DNA of 64,000 nucleotides from Delphinus delphis (Eukaryota > Chordata > Mammalia > Artiodactyla > Delphinidae), in the NCBI RefSeq assembly GCF_949987515.2, contig NC_082689.1, positions 98,618,957 to 98,682,956 of the forward strand, read 5' to 3'. Shown here piece after piece: positions 45,080 to 55,924 of the stretch. A program made the translations under genes and the position numbers. The notes under the pieces were generated by a model, which was given only the letters and a program-made list of their open reading frames with translations, ran no database searches and was not told where the DNA came from. How positions within the stretch are numbered: position 1 is the stretch's first letter; every line of letters begins with the position of its first letter.

Positions 45080-45115
45080 CTGCAGCAGCTGACCGCTAGA
45101 TGGCGGGCATCCTGT
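45080..45115 (+). promoter_or_regulatory. CTCF-like motif, plus orientation
   Basis: GACCGCTAGATGGCGGGC at 45091-45108 matches the CTCF core (CCASYAGRKGGC) except for one base. Occupancy cannot be judged from sequence. Confidence 0.35.
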
Positions 45116-45454
45116 TTCCATCCTGAGTTCCCTCAGGGCTCACCATCGGAGCGGCTGTAAAGTGGTGGGTTGATGGCTGCAACATCTTTTGTTTATTGAA
45201 ATGGCAGGCAATATTTTTCATTCACATACGAAAGCAGCACAGTACTTGCTGGAATGCTTTGCGTTTTAACGCAGTGCTTAAAACGCTAAGTAAAAACTCA
45301 AACTTATTTACCTGGGGATCAGAAGGCTGCCTGAGGAAGAGAAGTCTCTGTAGCAGGTTCAAACTGTGGTACAGGCTGCCTGCCACTTGAACTGCATGGT
45401 ATAGCAAGCTGGATGGTGCAGAAGGCACCCACGGTGGATAAAGATGTTGGGCCA

Positions 45455-45824
45455 GGGACTTCCCTGGTGGCGCAGTGGTTAGGAATCCGCCTGCCAATGC
45501 AGCAGACACGGGTTCGATCCCCGGTCCCGGAAGATCCCACATGCCGCGGAGCAACTAAGCCCCTGTGCCACAACTACTGAGACTGTGCTCTAGAGCCCAC
45601 GAGCCACAACTTCTGAGGCTATGTGCTACAACTACTGAAGACCGCGTGCCACAACTACTGAAGCCCGTGCGCCTAGAGCCCGTCCTCCGCAACAAGGGAA
45701 GCCACCGCAATGAGAAGCCCGCGCACCGCAGTGAAGAGTAGCCCCCACTTACTACAACTAGAGAAAGCCCGCGTGCAACGACAAAGACCCAACGCAGCCA
45801 AAACTAAAATTAAAAAAAAAAAAA
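45455..45824 (+). mobile_element. CHR-1 type SINE, long form with four modules
   Basis: Intact B box (GGTTCGATCCC). Four copies of the 'CACAACT(A/T)CTGA' module, versus three in other CHR-1 copies here. It ends '...CCAACGCAGCCAAAACTAAAATT' plus an A-run. Flanked by AAAGATGTTGGGCCAG (45440-45455) and AAAGAGGCTGGGCCAG (45822-45837). It lies within the ERV-L area. Confidence 0.95.
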
Positions 45825-45829
45825 GAGGC

Positions 45830-46800
45830 TGGGCCAGTTCCATATGACATTTACAGTGCAGACCTGGAGAGTTCTTAAGTAAGACCATGTCCTCTGCACC
45901 CAAGAGCTACTTCGTTTGAAAACTAGCTCCTGTGTGCTACTGGGTCCCAGATGAAACTAACATCTGACTTGGAACACCTAGCGATGATATGATCCGAGCT
46001 GTCCATTATGAGCTGAGTATTACTGTGTCCATAGAGTTATAGGGCCAGGCTGGTGTCACAGCAATCCACTGTATGGTTAAAGCGGTACATCTGGTTCCAG
46101 GCTCAAGCAAACCTAGCAAGCATAAGTAAACTGCATGAAAAGGTAAAAGGTAAATTCCCTGGTCAGGTAACTACCATGTCACTTTACTTCTGAGGTACCA
46201 ACACCTTTTTTCCAAACCATATCCGTGGCCGCACAGGGGATTCTCTAAGACTAACTGATGGAGGAAGAATGAACTTAGCCTGGTTCACAGGTGAGTTTCA
46301 GGAGATGATGGCATTGGACATGGACTGCTGCTGCATTGCTCCTCAACAGGAGGCCAAGGGGCAAGCATGCACTTAGCCATGACTTTGTATGTAGGGAAGA
46401 GTTGCTTCTATTTCAGACATAAACTTCTGGAAGTGGTAAATAACTTGGCCAATAGTTCAGAAGCTGGGGGAATAAACATGGCAATTAAAAAGGAGGTATA
46501 GATGGACTGACAGATGTGCTCAAACAGTTTGAAAAGCTTTTGTGTTTCCCATGAATGCCCATGAAAAAGAATCCATTAGAGAAAGTTTTCAAGAACGAAG
46601 CCGGACGAGATGATGTTGTTCCTAGACGTGAGCCAGCTTCTCTTCCATCCCCAGAGGTGGCCAAGCATGATCTGACCATCACAGGCCCCTTCTGCCACTA
46701 CGGAAAGCCCAATCTGTCTGCAGCAGGGATGGAAGCTGAGTTCTCAATATGGCACGATTCCTTGGGAAGACCAGGCTGGTGGCCAGTTGACGTCACTTAG
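45830..46800 (+). pseudogene. ERV-L type pol remnant (RNase H/integrase side)
   Basis: Continuation of the ERV-L sequence after the CHR-1. Segments such as 46270-46400 resemble the RNase H part. Frames are short and broken; the plus frame at 46555-46800 is the longest. No 3' LTR is recognised after 46.8 kb. Confidence 0.5.
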
Positions 46801-47039
46801 CCCCTTCTACATCTGAACGCACATCAGTTGGTCCTCACTGAAATAGATCGATACTGCAGATAGGAGTCTGCCCAGCCTGCTTGCCATACTTCTGTCAGAA
46901 ATCCCAAGCAAGAGCTTATAAAATGCCTGGTCTGTTGATGGTAATCCAAATAACACTGTCTCAGACCAAAGGTTCCCAATTATGCTCACAGTAGAAGCCA
47001 ACGTCATTACAGCAGCCAACACAGCACTCTGCAATCTGT

Positions 47040-47290
47040 CCCCAGCCCCACCTCTCTGACCTCTCCTCCCTGCCCTCTCTGCTCAAGTCACACTTTCCAG
47101 TCCCCCATGACCTGAGCCCACTCCTGGCTTACGGAGTGCCAGCTCCCCCGGTGGTAATCTCTACCTGGAACAGTCTTCCCCTGGACATCTTCCCCACTAA
47201 CTCCCTTGCCTCCTCAAGCCTTTGCATGTCAGCTTCTCAAGGATGCGACCCTAACTACACAACTTAATGTTAACACCCGCCCACCTTCAC
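47040..47290 (+). mobile_element. L2 LINE fragment
   Basis: 'CTGGAACAGTCTTCCCCTGGACATC' and 'CTCCTCAAGCCTTTGCATGTCAGCTTCTCAAGGATGC' match the L2 3' region. Confidence 0.75.
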
Positions 47291-47299
47291 CCCTTCCCT

Positions 47300-48715
47300 C
47301 CACGGCATCCACAACTCCCACTGTTCACCAGATGACAGCCCCACACCTCTCCTCTGCAGAACTGCTCACCGACTGTGAGGCTATGCACAAAGGCATTATC
47401 ATCCAGCCCCTCAACCTCAGTTGCTTCCCCATTTCGAGGCGGCCATACCTCCTCAATGACTGCAGTCCTTGCCCACGTGGAGGTGAGTGTTCCGGGAAAC
47501 CACACGGTCTCGCGTGGTCCCTGCTGGCCTTCAGACCACGCCCACCCTGTCACTTCCCAATATGGTACTTAAAGGCCTTTGCATCTGCTGAACTTTACAG
47601 ACTTCAGTCATCTGCTCTGGGAAGGGACAACTGCCATAGCAGAGTCCACCTGTTGGTATCTTCCTCATGCACAAGAACTTCGGGAGTTGCAGCCACCCCT
47701 GGAGAGGGTCATTGGCAAGGCCAAGGGGCATCGACTCATCCCCTGACTTCGTTCCAGTCTGTGTGTAAGTGGGGCTCATCTCGAGCTGGTGCTCAGAAGA
47801 GGCTCCATGACCAGTAATGGGACCTCTGGATGTTTCAAAGGCAAAACGAGCTACTGGACTGAGGACACTCCCTGCGGGCAGTGAAGGCTGCTGAGCGCTG
47901 AGCTCAGGGCTTAGGGCTCAGGGCGTGGGGGAACAGCTGGGGTGAGGGAGGAGGCACCTCGGTTAGCCATTCAAGCTCTGCCTTCAACTCGCCTGCAGAA
48001 CCACAGGGTCGTTTACATACACACACCCCGGGTCTCATTAAAGCCAAAGGAAGAGCAGGCCAACGGCTCCCACACACATTCTAAAATGTGTTATTTGCAA
48101 TTCAATTTCACGTGGCCTGCAGAGGCAATAAAGGGCAAAGGGAATTAACCTGCCATGCATTCCACAAGCGCTCCCTGCACACCCACACTCCCAGGGATAA
48201 CAATTTGCCAACATAACCTTTAATTAAATGAACAGAAATCACGCAGACCCCATGGTGGAGGAAGTCACTAAATAGAAGGAAATTATGTATGAGTTGCCCC
48301 CAGCCACTCATTTCAGCTCAAACAGGATCTGTCGGTAGGGAAGATCAAAATGGGAGGCTCCTCTTTCCCTGGCCTCGGCAGGCGCTGTCTGCCGGGAGAA
48401 CACACGCTGCGGCGAGGGCGTAGCGCCACCTAGAGGAGAACACGGGGAGAACGGAGCCGCCCGCTGGAAGCTGAGACAACCACGGTCCCAGAGATGCTGC
48501 CCAAGGCCTTTGAACCAAATGAACGACTTCCCAGCAAGGCAGACTCTTGCCCTCAATGACACAGCTCAAGAGCAGCGTTGTCTTTGTAGGCAAAAGCATT
48601 AGATTCCTGCAATTCCAAAATGACTGCTAAGTGACAGCGTTAGCTTAACCTGGGGAGGAGAAAAGACAAGCAAAAGGTCCCCCGTCTTCTCTCTCTCACC
48701 TGTCCCCTCCCTTCC
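47300..48715. other. Unique stretch, moderately GC-rich
   Basis: No repeat recognised. A 203-codon plus frame (47206-47817) has no ATG start and begins inside L2, so it is not accepted as a gene. 48090-48310 is repeat-free with 'CTTTAATTAAATGAAC' and may be conserved non-coding DNA. A CTCF-like site is listed separately. Confidence 0.35.
48410..48445 (-). promoter_or_regulatory. CTCF-like motif, minus orientation
   Basis: TAGCGCCACCTAGAGG at 48421-48436; its reverse complement CCTCTAGGTGGCGCTA fits the CTCF core with one mismatch. Convergent with the plus-strand motif at 45091-45108. Confidence 0.4.
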
Positions 48716-48719
48716 AGGC

Positions 48720-49292
48720 CCACGGCCACTGTCCTACTTGCAGCCTTCGTTATCACCTCTCCGGATTATTGTCAGGCGGACGAAACCCTGACCTGTCCTC
48801 CCCCTGCCAGTCACCTCCCACCCTGAATTCACAACCCACACCCCCTTCCACTCCACACACATGCCTAACACATGCCTAACACATGCTAGAAAAGCCAGCC
48901 TAAAGTTCATGTCCTGTATCTGTTCAAAATTCTCCCAGCATCTTCCCTGCCCCAAGGAGAGTGCCCCATCGCTCAGCCTCATGTTCCAAACTCCATCATA
49001 CCAGCCTTAACTGCCACATCCCTAACCTCAGCTAAACCTGGACTACACTCTACTCCTGTCACCTCTGTGTGCCCATTCATACCATGCCCTGCGGATGAAA
49101 TGTCCAACCCCACTCCACCTTCACCCCGCATTTCCACATCTGTAAATTCCATGCGCTCCTTAGGGACTAGACCTACACCTTCCACTTCCATGAAGCGTTT
49201 CCCCACTGGGATTCATCTCAACCTTCTTTGTTGTAGCTTCTCTCACATTCTATCTTGCAATGTAGTTCTCTTTCCTCCTAGTCTAAAAGGTA
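48720..49292 (+). mobile_element. L2 LINE, part 1 (split by CHR-2)
   Basis: 'CTGTTCAAAATTCTCCCAGC', 'GCCCATTCATACCATGCCC', 'CCATGAAGCGTTTCCCCACTGG' and 'TCTTGCAATGTAGTTC' follow L2 order. The remaining end is at about 49530-49612. Confidence 0.7.
48857..48890. repeat. Short 13-bp tandem repeat
   Basis: 'ACACATGCCTA' with 'AC' spacing is repeated about 2.7 times within L2. Confidence 0.85.
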
Positions 49293-49294
49293 AA

Positions 49295-49300
<6 letters not shown>

Positions 49301-49325
<25 letters not shown>

Positions 49326-49517
49326 GCGGTACACGGGCCTCTCACTGTCGTGGCCTCTCCCGTTGCGGAGCACAGGCTCCGGACGCACAGGCTCAGCGGC
49401 CATGGCTCACGGGCCCAGCCGCTCCGCGGCATGTGGGATCTTCCCGGACCGGGGCACGAACCCGTGTCCCCTGCATCGGCAGGCGGACTCCCAACCACTG
49501 TGCCACCAGGGAAGCCC
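49301..49517 (-). mobile_element. CHR-2 SINE inside L2
   Basis: Reverse copy with a long T-run (about 28 bases). Flanked by GGTAAACTCTT (49289-49299 and 49518-49528). The body is close to consensus. Among the youngest-looking copies in the window. Confidence 0.97.
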
Positions 49518-49529
49518 GGTAAACTCTTC

Positions 49530-49612
49530 TGAGGGCAGGAAACTATTCACTGTTGAACCTGGGTTATATACACAGAGAAAAATCAAAGATACTTGATAAA
49601 TGTTGGTTGGGT
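49530..49612 (+). mobile_element. L2 LINE, part 2 (3' end)
   Basis: 'CTGAGGGCAGGAAACTATTCAC' and 'TTGATAAATGTTGGTTGGG' are the L2 3' terminus, continuing part 1. Confidence 0.7.
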
Positions 49613-49614
49613 AG

Positions 49615-50435
49615 AATGTAATTTTGAAGGTTGTTTATTTTTGTGGCGCTGGCACAAGGATCGGCTTTATTTAGCAAAGAAAAGAATCTTCTCCTGTGTC
49701 AAGCATGAGGCCGGGTGTTGGTGACGGGACTTTTGAGGTGCTGAGGCTTTGAGAAATGGGAGGCCTCTTACAGGATGCTTGGGGGAGGGTGAGAAAAGGG
49801 TGGAATTCCACAGCTAGATTTTATTAGCTCAGGGCTACTCAGTAAATCATCTGATTTCTCCTGGGAAATTCTCCGTGGCAGCAGATCCGCTCTAAACGGG
49901 TATGAAGAGTTAATCCATGTGGACACTGCCTGACCCTTGGATCCCAGTTTCATTCTGGCCTCCTGCAGGGAACCCTCCCAACTGTTCTGGGCCACCAGGT
50001 TCCCTGCCTTCACTGACTTTAGTACCATACATCTTAGTGCTAGATTATACGTTGCCTTTAGTATCCACTGCAGTTCCATGGGCAATACCATAGCTCACCA
50101 ACTTGTCTATAGAGACATTATGTCTGACGCTTCTGAATGCGCCCCAGTGGCCAGTACCCAGCTAGGCATTGAGTTGTGCTCAGTCCCTGCCTACGGACTG
50201 ACTCTCAACTCTTGGGCTTCCCATAAAGACTTAGACACTATGATGGTTCCATGTGGCTCTGAACCTGAGCAGGACCCTGTGGGGCTCCTGGGCACACCAG
50301 CCTTTCTGTGTCCCCCGTTTCTTGTTTGTAGGGAATAATCTTCAGCCTTCATGATCATCCCTGGGTTCCAAAGGGCAGGTTCAAACAATTGCTAATCAGA
50401 GAAGGGAGGGGATGAGAAGGAAAAGGGAAGATCAG
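49615..50435. other. Unique stretch
   Basis: No repeat or gene recognised. Frames at 49768-50091 (minus) and 49937-50338 (plus) overlap and neither has a signature. Confidence 0.35.
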
Positions 50436-50499
50436 ACTAGAAACAATAGTGCAGCCTCGAGGCAGGGTCCTGGTTCCCCCTTAAGGGATACACACATAT

Positions 50500-50870
50500 C
50501 AATACCTTTGAGCTGTTTTGCAGAGACCGAAACCCCCAGCAGGTGGAAGAAGTTAACTGTATGCGGCCCCCAAGCACGCAGACCCCAGACCGGCGGGAAG
50601 CAGAAGGTTGATGATGCTGACTCCCGATTACCTCACCTCCAACCAATCAGAAGAATGTCCACGAGCTGACCACGCCCTGCTCCTCAAATGCTGTAAGTGT
50701 CCTCACGACCCCCTCCAGGGTGGGACACACAGTTTTGAGGGCATTAGCCTGCTGTGTCCCCCCTTTGCCGGGCAAAGCAACAAAGCTATTCTTTTCTACT
50801 TCGCCCAAAACCCCGTCTCCGATATTCAGTTCAGTACCAGTGTACAGAGGCTGAATTTCAGATACAGCTT
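50500..50870 (+). mobile_element. Class I (ERV1-type) LTR, related to 28.1 kb
   Basis: 'AGCACGCAGACCCCAGACCGG', 'AGAAGGTTGATGATGCTGAC', 'CCAACCAATCAGAAGAATGTCCACGAGC' align with 28.17-28.28 kb. The R/U5-like part has 'GCAACAAAGCTATTCTTTTC' (the AATAAA signal changed to AACAAA) and 'CCAGTGTACAGAGGCTGAATTTC'. The 3' half differs from the 28 kb LTR, so the two are different subfamilies. Confidence 0.65.
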
Positions 50871-50879
50871 CAAAAGAGG

Positions 50880-52075
50880 TTGGGAAGGAATTTCTTGTGA
50901 TGGTCGCTGTTGTTTAACATTTCTCCTACTCCTAGGGTGTCACTGTCGACTAGCGAACATACACAAGCACCATTTTTTGACAGGTATTTTTCAAGGTATT
51001 AAAAAATACGAACATGAAGATGTGGGCAGCCTTGCCACACAGGAGGAATGAGTTCATAGCCTAGTGTGGGAGAGAGAATTTCCACAAACAAATGTAACAA
51101 CAGAGCAAGCCAGGGGCAGCAGGCTCAAAGCAGCTGCTGGAGGGCAGGTGTGGCTGGACTCTGCTCCCTGAAAGCTTTCCAGGAAGAATACAGCCCTGAA
51201 ATCCTCCACCAGTCCTTCTCCATCCATGTACACTTTTGTAGACTTGAAGAGAACACCAGAGGACACTTGACAACTAACTTGCACACAGGAGTTCTCACTT
51301 AGCTCACTCTGCCTGTGTGTCGAGTTTCCCGAAAAGGGTCCAGACCTATCAGCCTGGGGGTTACGCGGGCTTCTTTGTACTTACCCTGCAGGAGAGGAAC
51401 AGCCTAGAAGCCAGGCACCCCAGAGATTTGCTTAGCAGACTCCACAGAACTCAGCTGACCCTGGCCCCATGAATGGTCCTCAGCACTACAGAGCTTGCTG
51501 GAGCCCTCCCTGAACTTTCCTGCAAAGTGCATTTCATTACTAGCTGGAAGGGAAACAAAAACGAATTCACAATGAAAATAAAGCTGGAAAAAATGACAAT
51601 CCTATAGAAAGAATAGGCTTTTTTTCCTCTCTCTCTCTCTTTTTAATATCCTGGTAATGAACCTGCCAAGAGAAAATGATTCTGGATGAAAAAATTCAAA
51701 TTATAATTACTGAAAAATGGAGAAAATATTTGAGGTACTTTACCTATGTCAGTGACAAATAGTTCTTCAGTCACTCAGTTAAGAAATGGATCCTTCCAAG
51801 CCCCTATTGATGTTAATGAACAGTGACTGCTCACAGAGGCCCAAGGTTAAGAGCACGAGTGACCCAGAAAAGGCTCAGGTCAAAAGAAAACATGTGAGGC
51901 ATGGCAAGGACATGGGTTTTAAACTTTAAACTTTTTTTTAAATCCTCTTTTTCTCATTATAAAAAAAAAAAGCTTGTTCATTACAGAAAATTTGGCCAAT
52001 ATTATACATATAAACAAAAGAAAAACTCATCATTAGTTTCTCATCACCTGAAAGGGACTCAAATTTAAGAAGCAG
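50880..52075. other. Unique stretch
   Basis: No repeat named. 51540-51780 is AT-rich. A 51030-51090 piece ('GAGTTCATAGCCTAGTGTGG') may be L2-derived. Confidence 0.3.
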
Positions 52076-52079
52076 TTAC

Positions 52080-52250
52080 CTTATACTAGGCATTTAGATG
52101 CATTATACAGACTATCTCGTTCTTCCTGCATAACTGCTCCCAGTTTATGACATTAAGGATCAGAGAGGTTCATTAATCTACCTGAGGTCACACAGCTATT
52201 AAGCGGCAGGGTAAGAAAATGAATCCATCTCTGTTAAATTTTAAGGCTTT
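52080..52250 (-). mobile_element. MIR SINE
   Basis: Reverse MIR: 'CTAGGCATTTAGATGCATTATACAG', 'CAGTTTATGACATTAAGGATCAGAGAGG', 'CCTGAGGTCACACAGCTATTAAGCGGCAGGG'. Confidence 0.85.
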
Positions 52251-52254
52251 TTAA

Positions 52255-52770
52255 ACACCCCTCCTCCCATTCTCAAATATGAAGAAATGCTCCTTCAAAA
52301 GCTGTGAGGACCCTCAAACGTTGGACAGATTCCACCTTAAACCTGCTGAGGGAGATTCATATGCTTTTTCCTCAGCCACCAGGTTCTTTGCCTCCCAGGG
52401 ACCCCCCCAGGAAACAGCAATGGTTACAGCAAAGGCCTGGTGATAGCCAACAGGGATCCCACTCTCACGGTCACCTTCATTGCCAACAGCACCAGAACAG
52501 CGGGCTAGAGACAGGGTACAGGGTAGCAGGGTGAAGAGTTCCGTGGCTGACTTTTCCTCTATCATAGTTACATGTACCAGCAGCCACTGGGCTCCGGTGG
52601 GCTGGCTTGTGCCCACCACCTAGTTTAGAAGCAGGGTACAAAGAGGAGCTCTTTGGAGACAGGCCCAGGAAGCTGTCCTTACAGATTTGCTCCAGGTGAC
52701 TGTCCAGTTCCGACCAGGGCAAAGTGGCTTCTTTTACTTTTCGTTTTTGTCTCAATCAATACCTTCTCAT
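52255..52770. other. Unique stretch
   Basis: No repeat recognised. Frames on both strands (52304-52534 plus, 52314-52619 minus) are equally open, which argues against either being coding. Confidence 0.35.
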
Positions 52771-52771
52771 T

Positions 52772-53140
52772 GGGACTTCCCTGGTGGCGCAGTGGATAAG
52801 AAGCCACCTGCCAATGCGAGGGGCACGGGTTCGAGCCCTGGTCTAGTAATATCCCACATGCCACGGAGCAACTAAGCCCGTGCGCCACAACTACTGAGCC
52901 TGCACTCTAGAGCCCGTGAGCCACAACTACTGAGCCCATGTGCCACAACTACTGAGCCCACGTGCCTAGAGCCCATGCTCTGAAACAAGAGAAGCCACTG
53001 CAATGAGAAGCCCACGCACCACAACGAAGGGTGGCCCCCGCTAGCCACAACTAGAGAAAGACCGCATGTAGCAACAAAGACCCAACACAGCCAAAAATAA
53101 ATTAAAATTAAAATTAAATTAAATCTTAAAAAAAAAGAAA
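52772..53140 (+). mobile_element. CHR-1 type SINE, long form
   Basis: Intact B box (GGTTCGAGCCC), three GCCACAACTACTGA modules, a later CCACAACTAGAGAAAG module and an (AAATT)n-rich tail. Flanked by ACCTTCTCATT (52761-52771 and 53142-53152). Confidence 0.95.
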
Positions 53141-53476
53141 AACCTTCTCATTTACTGAAAGAGGCTATACAGAGGGAATGAATCACTTCCATATATTCTA
53201 AATTACCGCCTCCTTATTACCAATAAATCAATTACATTCACAAATCCAAACAGAACCTGCTAATCATCAACTCAAAACCATCATTTCAAAACACTGCTCT
53301 AGAGCTACGAAGCCTGCTACTAGGACCTCCTGGCTCTGAGGAAACATGCCATTACTTCCTGCCCAGGCATATAAAGCCCCCAAGGTGATGTTCTGGTATA
53401 GCCCCATGACACCTGGGAATTGGCTCCCACTTTCTTGGAAGACAAAATGTATAAGACAATAAGATTAGCATGCCAG

Positions 53477-53645
53477 GGACTTCCCTGGTGGTCCAGTGGC
53501 TAAGACTCTGCGCTCCCAATGCAGGAGGGCCCGGGTTCCATCCCTGGTCAGGGAACTAGATCCCGCATGCCGCAACTAAAGACCACTTATGCCACAACTA
53601 AGACCCGGCACAGCCAAATAAATAATTAATTAAAAAAAAAAAAAA
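53477..53645 (+). mobile_element. Short CHR-family SINE
   Basis: 'GGGACTTCCCTGGTGGTCCAG' start, a B-box remnant 'GGTTCCATCCC', then 'TCAGGGAACTAGATCCCGCATGCC', a single short ACAACTAA segment, then an (AATAA)n/A tail. Only about 170 bp. Flanked by AAGATTAGCATGCCAG (53461-53476) and AAGATTAGCGTGCTGG (53645-53660). Confidence 0.93.
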
Positions 53646-53664
53646 AGATTAGCGTGCTGGGATC

Positions 53665-54400
53665 CCCAAGACCATTCCTAAATGGGGAGATTTGCTAGGA
53701 CTCATGGGTCTCAACATACGGTTTCACTGGTGGCTATGACTTATTACAGGGATTGTAGGAAGGACACACAGCCAGATCAGAAGGGGAAAGGACACTGACG
53801 GTCTGGGGAAATCCATGCACTGGCTTCCTTCTGCTCTCCCCCTCCCAGGAGGGGTCACACACAACCCAGTCTCCATCCAGCAACAAAATACAGCAGTGTA
53901 CGGGCTCTGTCTTGCCCGGGGAAACTAATTAGAGACTTAGTATCCAAGATTTGTACTGCGGACAAGTCACAAGAGTACCCTCTGCCTAACAGATACCAAA
54001 ATTCCAGACTCCCATAAGGAAAGCAGGGGTTTAGCATAAACCACCTTGTTGGCACGAATAGTCTAGATACAGTAAACCATCCTCATCCGTCAGGGAACAA
54101 TGGGACCCCTCCGAAAATCCAAGTTCCCAGACACCCACTTGCAGGCAGGCCTGTCTAAGGATGACAGCAGCAGGCCTGCTGTGTTCAACATTTTCTGCAC
54201 AATTGAGCACCAAAGCCTTGTCTACACATACACTGTCTCATCCGAGAAGAGGAAAATCAATCCAACTGATGATTTGGCACTGAGCGTGTCATTCCTCATA
54301 GATGTTCTCAAATAGCACTTCTGCAGTTTTTTTTAATCACTGCTTCAATAACAAGAACTATGGGATTTTTAAAACTTTAACATTATCTCACTGGCTAGAA
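53665..54400. other. Unique stretch
   Basis: No repeat or gene recognised. The plus frame at 54100-54315 has no family signature. Confidence 0.3.
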
Positions 54401-54790
54401 TCTGAGCTGGCGCTGTAAATTCTGGCCAGCAGAATGTGGCAGAAGTGACACCGTATGGGTTCCAGAGCCTAGGATCCAAGAGGCCTTGTAATTTCTCCCT
54501 TCACTGTCTCTAAATGCTGCCAATACAGGAAGATGCTCCAGCCTCCTGGCGGGGGAGAGCAGAGGTGCCCCAGGCTGCAACTGGCACCCACTTCCGTACG
54601 CCTAAGTGAGCCCATTTGGGACCTTCCAGCCCTGCCCCTCCTGCAGCTAGATGAGGGAGCCCCAGAAAACCTGCAGAGGAAATAACCAGCAAACCACATG
54701 ATGGTGATAAACAATTAATCACTGCCATTTCAAGCGAGTCAATTTTGGAGTGGTTTGTTATGCATTCATAAATAAATGATAAATAAAAGT
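54400..54790 (+). mobile_element. MLT1-class LTR
   Basis: 'TTCTGGCCAGCAGAATGTGGCAGAAGTGACACC' and the 3' end 'TTTTGGAGTGGTTTGTTATGCATTCATAAATAAATG' are in MLT1 order. Confidence 0.7.
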
Positions 54791-55092
54791 GCGGCTTGTT
54801 TTTCTGAGCCTTCCTCTGCACTTCTGCAAAGCTTATTTTAGCCTAGACCAAAACGGATGCATAAACTGGGTTAAGACAACCCCCTCCTTGGCAGGGTGGG
54901 ACGGAGATGGAGGACAGGGGCAGGATATCAGAGAAGACAAAGAAAACATACATCCTTGTTGGAAGACAATATTAATAAGTCTTGTGACTATCACCAAACA
55001 AGAGAAGAAAGAGAAAATCTATGGCCCTTTGGGTACCTCAGACCACCCTCATAATAAAAGAGAATTCTGCCCAAATAAAAGAAAAGCCCCAG

Positions 55093-55310
55093 GGGCTTCC
55101 CTGGTGGCTCAGTGGTTGAGAGTCCGCCTGCTGATGCAGGGGACGCGGGTTCGTGCCCCGGTCCGGGAGGATCCCACATGCCGCGGAGCGGCTGGGCCCG
55201 TGAGCCATGGCCGCTGAGCCTGCGCGTCCGGAGCCTGTGCTCCGCAACGGGAGAGGCTGCAGCAGTGGGAGGCCCGTATACCGCAAAAAACAAAAAAAAA
55301 CAAAAAAAAC
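55093..55310 (+). mobile_element. CHR-2 SINE
   Basis: Full length with an A/C-interrupted tail (AAAAAACAAAAAAAAACAAAAAAAA). 'GGCTGCAGCAGTGGG' replaces 'GGCCACAACAGTGAG', so it is slightly diverged. No clear target duplication: the flanks GCCCCAGG and CCCTGCC match poorly. Confidence 0.94.
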
Positions 55311-55369
55311 CCTGCCTTCTCCTAGTTGCCTTGCACAAGGGAACTTAGGTGTCCTTCCGATGGCCCCCT

Positions 55370-55580
55370 CTTCGTTGCTCTTTCTTCCTTCAGAGCTCTT
55401 ATCACCAGCCATAGTTATCTTTCTGTTCATTTACTTGTCCATTTTCTGCCACTGGCCACCCCACTGTGGGTGGTAAGCCTCAGCTCCTGAGAGGTTTATC
55501 TGTCTTGTTCTTGCATGGATCCCATCACCTGGAACAGTGCCTGGTACACAGCAGAGGCTCATGACTGAACAGATAAGCAA
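55370..55580 (+). mobile_element. L2 LINE 3' end
   Basis: 'CATTTACTTGTCCATTTTCTGCC', 'TTGCATGGATCCCATCACCTGGAACAGTGCCTGGTACACAG' and 'AGAGGCTCATGACTGAAC' are the L2 terminus. Confidence 0.8.
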
Positions 55581-55610
55581 ATGGATCAATTTATAAATAA
55601 AGGACTATAG

Positions 55611-55756
55611 GACTTCCCTGGTGGTCCAGTGGTTAAGACTCTGTGCTTCCACAGCAGGGGGCACAGGTTCAATCCCTGGCCGGGGAACTAAGATCCCGTG
55701 TGCCATGCCGTGCGGCCAAGTAAACCAAAAAAAAGTAAAAAAAAAAAAAAAAAAAG
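55611..55756 (+). mobile_element. Short CHR-family SINE
   Basis: 'GGACTTCCCTGGTGGTCCAG' start, 'GGTTCAATCCC' B box, 'CCGGGGAACTAAGATCCC', ends 'GTGCGGCCAAGTAAACC' plus A-run. About 145 bp. Target duplication not clear. Confidence 0.88.
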
Positions 55757-55924
55757 CACATAAATGACTAAAGTGGACAGAGTACATTTTTGGAAAATGG
55801 GTTTATGCTAACTGTAGCCTCGGAGACAGAGTAGGAAGAAAAGCTGAAAAGAACAGAATATTATTGTTGTTATTCACTCAATACAAGTAAACGTATGAAC
55901 TGAACCCAAGTAAAGAATACTACT

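Noticed and set aside
47206..47817. 203-codon plus-strand frame
   Set aside because: It has no ATG start, its first part is L2 LINE sequence, and no domain or splice structure is seen.
13476..53140. CRISPR-like array suggested by repeated GCCACAACTACTGA units
   Set aside because: The units are internal modules of CHR-1 SINEs with no regular spacers, in a vertebrate genome.
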